DNA from: UBA1372 sp964496075
GTDB taxonomy: Bacteria > Patescibacteriota > Microgenomatia > UBA12405
Assembly (NCBI GenBank): GCA_964496075.1
Contig: CAZBXB010000023.1
Span: 1-10,654, forward strand
DNA: 10,654 bases
Direction of reading: 5' to 3'
Shown here: one piece after another, positions 4,765 to 10,654 of the stretch
How positions within the stretch are numbered: position 1 is the stretch's first letter
Layout of the letters: every line of letters begins with the position of its first letter
Made by a program: the position numbers and the translations under genes
Notes under the pieces: generated by a model
Told to the model about the DNA's origin: nothing
The model's database searches: none
Seen by the model: only the letters and a program-made list of their open reading frames with translations

Positions 4765-7418
4765 TGGATTTAAAAAACATATTTAAGAAAAAGAAAATAG
4801 AGGCAGAAGAACCAGTAAAAGCCGGAGAGGTAAAGGCGGAAAATAAACAACGTGATTTTGTGGATGGGTTGGTGTCAACTAAAGATATTATTGCCCCGTC
4901 GGCAATTGAGGTCGATTTTAACCATATAAGAATTGATAACAAATACTACAGGACACTGTTTGTGCCTGTATATCCGCGCTGGGTGAATATTAATTGGTTG
5001 TCATCTTTGATTAACTTTGATGCATCTTTGAGTATCTCAATGTATATTTACCCAACCGACGGGAAAGAGGTGCTGGATGACTTGAGAAGAAAGATAGCCG
5101 AGATGGAAGCAGAGTTAACGACCGACCTTCAAAGAGGTAAGATAGTAAATGCGTCAACACAGGCGAAACTTGAAGACGCGCTAAATCTGCAACAGGATTT
5201 GGTTAAGGGAGAGGAAAGGTTTTTTCAGTTTGGATTGTATATAACAATTTCAGCGGAAACACCTGAGGAACTGGACAGGATAAATAAAAATATTGAGTCA
5301 ACTTTGGGGTCTTTGATGATAATTTCTAAAAAGGCAACTTTGCAGATGGAAGAAGGATTTACGACTACCCTACCGATTTGTGACGACAGATTGAAAGTAA
5401 CAAGAAACATGGACACAACCTCACTGGCGACAACTTTTCCCTTCGTAAGTTCCGATTTGTCCGACGATAAAGGAATCATGTACGGAATTAATCAACATAA
5501 TGGATCTTTGGTGGTATTTGATAGATTCTCGATGCCAAACTACAATTCGGTAGTATTTGCGACGTCGGGCGTAGGTAAGTCCTATTTGGTCAAGCTTGAG
5601 GCGATGAGATCTTTGATGTTTGGAACAGAAATATTGGTAATTGACCCGGAAAATGAATATAGAGAAATGTGCGAAGCAGTCGGGGGGCAATATATTGCCT
5701 TTGGATATGATGAAGCATCAAAAATAAATCCATTTGATTTGAGTTTGCTTCTGGATAACGAAGAAGACCGTAAAAATGCCTTAAACAACAAAGTATTGTC
5801 ACTACATAAACTTTTCAAGGTAATGCTGGGAGAGATGGACCCACTAGAGGAATCGATTTTGGATAAAGCAATTGTGGCGGCTTATAGAGCTAAAGGGATA
5901 ACACCCGACCCGGAAACACAGCGAAAAGAACCACCTTTGATTGAAGACTTATATAAATCTTTAATTGGTATGGAAGAGGAAAAAGCCAGACTTTTGGCTG
6001 CTCGGTTGGAAAAATTTATTAAAGGGTCTTTTGCCGGTATCTTTAACCAAAAAACGACGGTTGAGCTAAAAAACAGATTTGTAGTGTTTGGAATAAGAAA
6101 TTTGGAAGATGCACTTAGACCTCTGGCGATGCACATAATATTGGACTATATCTGGACAATAGTCAAAAGAAATATGAAGAAGAGGATACTAGTCGTGGAT
6201 GAGGCCTGGTACTTGATGCAATATGATGATTCGGCGGCATTTTTGAGAGGCATAGTTAAAAGAGGTAGAAAATATTACTTAGGAGTAACCACTATTACTC
6301 AAGATGTGGATGATTTCTTGGAAACTCCGTATGGCAAGGAGATAGTAACTAACTCGTCGATTCAGATTCTTTTGAAACAACATAGTGCGGCAATTGACAA
6401 GATTGGTCAAATTTTTTATCTATCTGAAGGAGAAAAACAACTGTTGTTGTCAGCCGATAAAGGTGAAGGGATCTTCTTTGCCGGACAGAACCATGTGGCC
6501 ATAAGAGTAATTGCATCTGAAAGCGAGCATAAATTGATTACCTCTGATCCAGAAGAGTTGATGAAAATGAAAGGAAAGAAAATGGGGCTGGAAAAGACAG
6601 ACGAAGACGATTTGCCGATTAATCCGGTGGTAAGTGTTAATCTGGAAGAGGAACCTGAGGCAATAACCAATTTTCAAAATCCAATTGCACCAATAAATGA
6701 TCAAATTCCAATTTCCAATATTGAAACACAAATCAGCGACAAAAAGGTTGAAAAGAGTGAAACAGTAGAAGAAACAGATATAAATAAAAAAGATGATGAA
6801 GGGATGACCGGGGCGGTAATACTTGATGAAAGAGGAAAACAAGAATCAAATAATTCACAATTTTCAAATTCCAATTTACAAACAAATGAAGGTGAAATAC
6901 CAGAGATAAAAACTGTAGCTGAAGAAACAGAAAATCCGACCGATATCTTACAAAAAAGAATAGCTAAAATGGAGGCTAGCGAAAAAACTAAAATTGAAGA
7001 ACATGAGAAAAAGGTTGACGAGGAAGAAAAAAAGAAAATTGAGGTGGCCAATAGTAAAACCTTGTATGATGGTAAGGGCAGTGGCGGCCTGCCAAAATAT
7101 CAGGATTTGTTTAAGAGCCCAGTGAAACCAGTAGTTAATACGGACGTGGTTAAAACAGTGCCGCCAGTAGTTAAACCTATAGTTAAAAATGACGGAGTTA
7201 ATCCATTTGCACCAAAAGAAGTTCCAGAGCCGGACTTAAGCAAAATTAAACCTCTCCAGAAAGATAGTATAAAAACTGACGAAGTAAAGAAGGTTGAGGA
7301 GAAAATAGATAGAAAAGACGTGAAGGTGGAAATAGAAGGTAAAGCTGAAGATGAAAGAGACGAAAAAGTGGTCAAGGATAAAAAAGGTATGAGTTATGAT
7401 GATTTGTTTGGAAATTAG
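4761..7418 (+). CDS. virB4: VirB4-like type IV secretion ATPase with long disordered tail
   Basis: An 885-residue protein. Residues about 30-250 are a VirB4 N-terminal-like region (LFVPVYPRWVNINWLSSL, then FFQFGLYITISAETPEEL). The RecA-like motor follows. Its Walker A is ATSGVGKS (A267-S274, Ala replacing the usual first Gly). It has an IDPENEYRE segment typical of VirB4/TraC, Walker B ILVVDEAW (D480, E481), and the post-Walker-B TTITQDVDDF and NSSIQILLKQ segments. Residues about 620-885 are a lysine/glutamate-rich, low-complexity tail not found in model VirB4 proteins. It contains two matching short motifs, YQDLF (780-784) and YDDLF (879-883, at the very end). The motor hydrolyses ATP at the inner membrane to drive assembly or transport. 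Either ATG 4761 or ATG 4764 could start it; both overlap the previous stop. Confidence 0.9.
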   Translation: MMDLKNIFKKKKIEAEEPVKAGEVKAENKQRDFVDGLVSTKDIIAPSAIEVDFNHIRIDNKYYRTLFVPVYPRWVNINWLSSLINFDASLSISMYIYPTDGKEVLDDLRRKIAEMEAELTTDLQRGKIVNASTQAKLEDALNLQQDLVKGEERFFQFGLYITISAETPEELDRINKNIESTLGSLMIISKKATLQMEEGFTTTLPICDDRLKVTRNMDTTSLATTFPFVSSDLSDDKGIMYGINQHNGSLVVFDRFSMPNYNSVVFATSGVGKSYLVKLEAMRSLMFGTEILVIDPENEYREMCEAVGGQYIAFGYDEASKINPFDLSLLLDNEEDRKNALNNKVLSLHKLFKVMLGEMDPLEESILDKAIVAAYRAKGITPDPETQRKEPPLIEDLYKSLIGMEEEKARLLAARLEKFIKGSFAGIFNQKTTVELKNRFVVFGIRNLEDALRPLAMHIILDYIWTIVKRNMKKRILVVDEAWYLMQYDDSAAFLRGIVKRGRKYYLGVTTITQDVDDFLETPYGKEIVTNSSIQILLKQHSAAIDKIGQIFYLSEGEKQLLLSADKGEGIFFAGQNHVAIRVIASESEHKLITSDPEELMKMKGKKMGLEKTDEDDLPINPVVSVNLEEEPEAITNFQNPIAPINDQIPISNIETQISDKKVEKSETVEETDINKKDDEGMTGAVILDERGKQESNNSQFSNSNLQTNEGEIPEIKTVAEETENPTDILQKRIAKMEASEKTKIEEHEKKVDEEEKKKIEVANSKTLYDGKGSGGLPKYQDLFKSPVKPVVNTDVVKTVPPVVKPIVKNDGVNPFAPKEVPEPDLSKIKPLQKDSIKTDEVKKVEEKIDRKDVKVEIEGKAEDERDEKVVKDKKGMSYDDLFGN
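6668..6876 (+). repeat. Repeated AT-rich DNA element inside the VirB4 tail
   Basis: CAATTTTCAAAATCCAATT (6668-6686) and CAATTTTCAAATTCCAATT (6858-6876) differ at one base of 19. A partial third copy, TCAAATTCCAATTT, lies at 6701-6714. The two full copies are read in different frames (NFQNPI versus QFSNSN), so the similarity is at the DNA level and not at the protein level. This suggests that a small interspersed repeat spread into the disordered linker, where insertions are tolerated. Confidence 0.6.
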
Positions 7419-7419
7419 T

Positions 7420-7425
7420 TATAAT
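7420..7425 (+). promoter_or_regulatory. Consensus -10 TATAAT close to the GTG start
   Basis: A perfect TATAAT ends 5 bases before GTG 7431, with no -35 match and no Shine-Dalgarno. It is the best of the three -10-like boxes placed 5-7 bases before a start codon, and fits an internal leaderless promoter in the operon. Confidence 0.45.
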
Positions 7426-7430
7426 TTGGT

Positions 7431-10121
7431 GTGGACAGAAGTAATTTAGCTGATAGTAATGTAAAAGAAAAAGTTGCCTTAATAACAATCGGGGATGTGT
7501 TTGATGAAGTTTATAGGTTGGCTGATGAAAATCTTGAAATTGAGACTGAGTTAGCGGATATTTTGGAGAAAATATTGGGAAAGAGAGTGGTTAGTGTAGC
7601 AGAGGCTCAGAATTTATTGAATCTGAAGAGACAAAACTATGATGATACTTGGTTAGAGACAAAAATAAGTCAGATTGGAGATGAAACATTTGAATCTAAA
7701 TCTCTTAACAGGCAGGAATTACAAGAACTTTTAGATAAACAAGAAAGAGCTTTGGCTGAAGGAAAAGATAGAGAAGCTATTGCAGAAGAATTGGTAGAAA
7801 AATATGGAGCAAAAAAGAGTCGGGTTAATGAGTGGTTAGCGAGATTAGAAAAATATCAAAAGGATTTAGAATCTCAGGGTTTGAGTAAGGGAACAGCTAG
7901 AGATGTAGCTGAAATGGCGGTAGTAAAAGAGGAAGAGGTAATGGAAAGATTGGTAAAAGTTGGTGTTGATCCAGTAAAAGCTGCTGAAGAAAGTCGAAGG
8001 ATGGTTGAAGCGGTAGTCGTGTTGGAAAGAATAGAAAAGAAAAGTGAAGCAGTAAAGGAAATATTGAGTGAAGTGAAAGTTGAGAAACTGGTGGCTAAAA
8101 AGGTGGATGCAGAGGCAAAAGTGTTTATATCAGATTTAAAAGATAATATAGCTGCATCAGGTAAAAAGTTTGATGGGTTTGATCAGGCAAATGAAACAAG
8201 AGTATATGAACAAGCAAAAGTAGCAATAAAAGAGATATGGCAAGGAAAAATTACAGACATGGATGGAGCCTGGATACCTGTTGATGGTAAACAAATGCCG
8301 TTTGTGGAACTTGTAAGTGATGAAATTGGTGGTGATGATACGTCAGTATTGATTGCTTCTAATGCTCTAAGTCAAGGGATTAGGGGGGAAATTAAAAAAG
8401 GTAAACAACTTCAAGTAAATTATCAATTTTTTTCGACAAAAAAGGATATTAAGAATGAAGCAATAAAAGTTAATCCCGGGATTGAAGGAAGTGATGTTTT
8501 AGATAGATATGCAGAATTTGCGGCAAGTATGACAATGCCTGTCATAGAAACAGGAATTGGAGAAGAATTGGTAGAAAAGGGCTCTGCAAGAGATGTGGTG
8601 GCCAAAACAAATATGATAGTGGGGATGATGATACATAGAGCAGAGGCATTGGAAACAGTGGTTAAAATAGAAACATATAGTAACGAGATTGGTGGTGAAG
8701 TAATGGCTTCAAGTCCATCCGGAAGGGCTTTGATGGAATTTGGAAACGCATATAAGAAGCCGGAATTTGGTCAATGGATGCAATCAATTCAAAGTTTGTT
8801 TAAGCCAAGTCAACTATTGGGAAATAGATTTGCAGTCGAAGGGTTAACTAATGTGGCAGTAAGATTTGCAGGATCAGAGGTGTTTGGAGGAGTAGTGACT
8901 GCAGATTTAGTTGGTGTGACATTAGGACAAATAGCGCAAGGAAAAGGACTTTTAGAAATAGGATTGGGAATAAAAAATGCCGGAGGGGTGGCAAATTGGG
9001 TAGCTGCCGGTAAAGTGGCGGCCAGCGGAACAACAGCGGTAGCAGCGGAGGGAACTAAATTAGCATTAAAAGAAACAGGTAATCAATTGGCGGCTAAAGT
9101 GGCTGCTTTTTTGGGCTTACAAGCGATACCTGGTTTGGGACAAGCAATAACGATTGGATTGGCTGTTTTGTCTGGCGTTAAATTGGCAGTTAAAGGGATT
9201 GAAGGATTTCTGGGAAAGTTTGGAATTGATTTGAAAAAGTTAAGTATTGGGGCAAAGGTTAAGAAATTTTTTAGAGAAGATTTAAATCTTGGGAAATTTG
9301 GAGATTTAATTGCCATACCGGCTACGATTGGGGCATCTTTATTAACTGGTATTTTTGCGGTCATAGCTAGTGCTTTTGCTGCTTTGTCAGTCATGGTAGC
9401 GCCGGTGATAATTTCAGTAGTGATTGGTTTATGGGCTTATCAAACATTTGTAACCAGCCCACAGGCTTCAGTATTTATGCCAACTAAGGATATGATCGGA
9501 GCTGGAGATGATGAATATTATGGAGGCGGTGAGTATAATCCCGATGGGCCTCCTTTAATTGCTTCTCTTCAGGGTTATGCCTGTGAAAAAGTAATTTCAG
9601 ATGAAATAAAACAAAATGTAGGACCATGGGCTGACGTTAATATGCCGGCTGGATGTAAAATCGGAGATTCTGGTTGTGGACCAACATCTGTGTCAATGAT
9701 ATTAAGAGCAGTAAATTCCAGCTTGACGCCTGATGTGTTAATAGAAAGAACAGAATATGCTGGAGCTGGATGCTCAGGAACAAGTATTAGTCAAAATACG
9801 GCAGCGTTAACGAGAGAACTCGGAGGTGGAGTGAGAAATATAGGACCGGCAACATGTACTGTAAACTTTATTGGTGAATCAATTTGTAAAGGTGATTGGA
9901 TTGTAATGATTTTGGCTAATTTTTATCAAACAGATATAAATAAAGTAGGAGGTCACTACGTGGTAGCATATGCGGTTGATGAAGGGCAAATAAGAACAAA
10001 AGACTCCTTTTATAGTGACAATACTCCTTTTTTGCAACCGGGAGAAGATATACATACAGGAGCGATACATAGTATAAAAGGGTGTATTTTAGTAGAAGCT
10101 AGTAAAATTAGAGGAGAATGA
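7431..10121 (+). CDS. Large membrane protein with C-terminal C39-like cysteine peptidase domain
   Basis: An 896-residue protein. GTG 7431 is the first possible start after an in-frame TAA at 7422-7424. Residues 1-~430 are mostly charged helices (for example LNRQELQELLDKQERALAEG), probably coiled and cytoplasmic. Residues about 430-560 are Gly/Ala-rich. Hydrophobic segments lie at about 556-590, 629-650 and 652-673. After a Gly/Tyr-rich linker, the C-terminal ~190 residues form a papain-like C39_2-type domain: DSGCGPTSVSMIL (Cys749), GGHYVVAY (His842) and KDSF (Asp858). All seven cysteines of the protein are in this last domain and none in the first ~720 residues, fitting an extracytoplasmic, disulfide-bonded end. 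By position it may combine the polytopic VirB6-like channel role with the cell-wall-opening role of VirB1-like enzymes. The VirB6 comparison is inference, and the cleaved bond (peptidoglycan stem peptide or protein) is unknown. Confidence 0.75.
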   Translation: MDRSNLADSNVKEKVALITIGDVFDEVYRLADENLEIETELADILEKILGKRVVSVAEAQNLLNLKRQNYDDTWLETKISQIGDETFESKSLNRQELQELLDKQERALAEGKDREAIAEELVEKYGAKKSRVNEWLARLEKYQKDLESQGLSKGTARDVAEMAVVKEEEVMERLVKVGVDPVKAAEESRRMVEAVVVLERIEKKSEAVKEILSEVKVEKLVAKKVDAEAKVFISDLKDNIAASGKKFDGFDQANETRVYEQAKVAIKEIWQGKITDMDGAWIPVDGKQMPFVELVSDEIGGDDTSVLIASNALSQGIRGEIKKGKQLQVNYQFFSTKKDIKNEAIKVNPGIEGSDVLDRYAEFAASMTMPVIETGIGEELVEKGSARDVVAKTNMIVGMMIHRAEALETVVKIETYSNEIGGEVMASSPSGRALMEFGNAYKKPEFGQWMQSIQSLFKPSQLLGNRFAVEGLTNVAVRFAGSEVFGGVVTADLVGVTLGQIAQGKGLLEIGLGIKNAGGVANWVAAGKVAASGTTAVAAEGTKLALKETGNQLAAKVAAFLGLQAIPGLGQAITIGLAVLSGVKLAVKGIEGFLGKFGIDLKKLSIGAKVKKFFREDLNLGKFGDLIAIPATIGASLLTGIFAVIASAFAALSVMVAPVIISVVIGLWAYQTFVTSPQASVFMPTKDMIGAGDDEYYGGGEYNPDGPPLIASLQGYACEKVISDEIKQNVGPWADVNMPAGCKIGDSGCGPTSVSMILRAVNSSLTPDVLIERTEYAGAGCSGTSISQNTAALTRELGGGVRNIGPATCTVNFIGESICKGDWIVMILANFYQTDINKVGGHYVVAYAVDEGQIRTKDSFYSDNTPFLQPGEDIHTGAIHSIKGCILVEASKIRGE
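10111..10116 (+). promoter_or_regulatory. Ribosome binding site GAGGAG
   Basis: GAGGAG lies within the last codons of the upstream gene. It is one base from ATG 10118 and four bases from ATG 10121, so the second ATG is the more likely start. It is the clearest Shine-Dalgarno of a long gene here. Confidence 0.6.
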
Positions 10122-10507
10122 TGAATATAAAACTTAAAAAAATAGTAATTATATTTGGATTGTTGGTTTTAATTTTTACAATCGTTTTGTTGAGAGGGAA
10201 AGATAAGTCTGAAGAAAAAGAAGAGGAGGTTTTAATAAGCCCAACTCCGACAGAAGTCGAGGTAGTTGAGGTAAAAAGTGAAACTGGAGCTTTATATATA
10301 AGTCCAACCGAGGAAGAAATATTATTAGATTATTCATTTGGAAGTTTAAGAGATAAGTGTCCGATTGAAACAGATGATTTTGTAGTTGATTTTGATTATA
10401 AGAAATTAACTTTTGTGGTTACAACTGACAATGAAGACAGTTTTTGGATGTGGCTTGATGAGAACGGCTATATTATCCCGGTGGAAGATTTTGTAATAGA
10501 AAAATGA
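10121..10507 (+). CDS. Small membrane-anchored protein of unknown function
   Basis: A 128-residue protein starting at ATG 10121, overlapping the preceding TGA by one base (ATG 10118 would add one Met). A short basic N-terminus (MNIKLKK) and one hydrophobic helix (about residues 7-24) end in RGKDK, suggesting an N-in, C-out signal anchor. A Glu/Pro/Thr linker (KEEEVLISPTPTEVEVVEV) follows. A compact C-terminal module of about 65 residues has LRDKCPIETDDFVVDFDYKK and FWMWLDENGY as its most distinctive parts. I do not recognise a named family; the module resembles small exported domains common in CPR genomes, from memory and not checked. Its place directly after the peptidase gene, with coupled translation, suggests a surface accessory of the secretion machine. 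Confidence 0.65.
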   Translation: MNIKLKKIVIIFGLLVLIFTIVLLRGKDKSEEKEEEVLISPTPTEVEVVEVKSETGALYISPTEEEILLDYSFGSLRDKCPIETDDFVVDFDYKKLTFVVTTDNEDSFWMWLDENGYIIPVEDFVIEK

Positions 10508-10590
10508 AAAAAAACTTTATTAGTAAATGGGGGTTGGTAATTGTGTTGAGTTTTGTTGTGGGGGTGATAGTGGCATTGAGATTAAACTAG
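10504..10590 (+). CDS. 28-residue single-helix membrane microprotein
   Basis: ATG 10504 overlaps the previous stop in ATGA and the ORF ends at TAG 10588-10590. It encodes MKKNFISKWGLVIVLSFVVG followed by VIVALRLN: a basic start, one hydrophobic helix (about residues 10-25) and a four-residue end. The coupling, the lysine-rich start and the full-length helix make a real gene likely despite its size. It could be a small subunit stabilising the membrane complex. No family is recognised. Confidence 0.5.
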   Translation: MKKNFISKWGLVIVLSFVVGVIVALRLN

Positions 10591-10654
10591 TCTTGCAATC
10601 TAACTGGCATGATGATGTGGGTGAAGTTGGGGTCGGATTCGTCTAAGAAGCTGG
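10587..10654 (-). CDS. dnaN: DNA polymerase III beta clamp, C-terminal end (partial)
   Basis: On the minus strand the last 21 codons read SFLDESDPNFTHIIMPVRL and then QD before TAG (CTA on the plus strand at 10587-10589). The ending F-x-[YH]-[IV]-[IV]-MP-[VM]-RL is the hallmark C-terminus of the sliding clamp, where MPVRL or MPMRL lies on the peptide-binding face. The rest of the gene is outside the window. It is convergent with the secretion operon and overlaps its last stop codon, leaving no room for a terminator between them. The match rests on about 20 residues, so an unrelated protein with a similar end cannot be fully excluded. Confidence 0.75.
   Translation of the reverse strand, partial: SFLDESDPNFTHIIMPVRLQD

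Noticed and set aside
4761..7418. Ala in place of the first Gly of Walker A (ATSGVGKS) as evidence of a dead ATPase
   Set aside because: The essential G-K-S and the Walker B D-E are intact, so activity is expected; the change is probably a lineage variant.

Overview
The window looks like a low-GC chromosomal segment from a Patescibacteria (CPR) genome, probably of the Microgenomates type. This is inferred from the composition of the secretion locus (PrgI/VirB3-like protein, split VirB4, large membrane protein ending in a C39-like peptidase) and from the generally short leaders with few Shine-Dalgarno sites. UGA ends several genes at conserved C-termini, so the genetic code is the standard bacterial one and not the UGA=Gly code of Gracilibacteria/Absconditabacteria.

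Region 1 (1-1590) is accessory and decayed. It opens with the 3' part of a Panacea (SocA-like) antitoxin gene, overlapped by a RelE/ParE-like toxin gene; together they form a PanAT-type toxin-antitoxin pair. Next comes a broken remnant of rarA (mgsA), which keeps only the C-terminal domain and carries a frameshift near 1209, and then a short start-less open stretch (1426-1590). The toxin-antitoxin pair lies where the missing 5' two-thirds of rarA should be.

Region 2 (1591-1740) is a control region. Three copies of TACCGGGA, two of them forming a near-perfect palindrome, abut a consensus -35 box (TTGACA) with a -10 (TAATAT) 18 bp downstream.

Region 3 (1741-10590) is one tightly packed plus-strand unit. 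It holds a GHKL ATPase and a STAS-like (DUF4325-type) protein, then a minimal type IV secretion-like machine: a PrgI/VirB3-like membrane protein with a C-terminal beta-sandwich domain, a separate VirB4/TraC N-terminal-like protein, a VirB4 ATPase with a long disordered tail, and an 896-residue membrane protein whose extracytoplasmic end is a C39-like cysteine peptidase. Two small membrane-anchored proteins follow. No relaxase, VirD4 coupling protein or pilin is visible, so the cargo is unknown. The ATPase/STAS-like pair at the head of the unit suggests partner-switch regulation of the locus, which is an inference.

Region 4 (10587-10654) is the 3' end of a minus-strand gene with the typical C-terminus of the DNA polymerase III beta clamp (dnaN). 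Its stop codon shares a CTAG with the stop of the last plus-strand microprotein.
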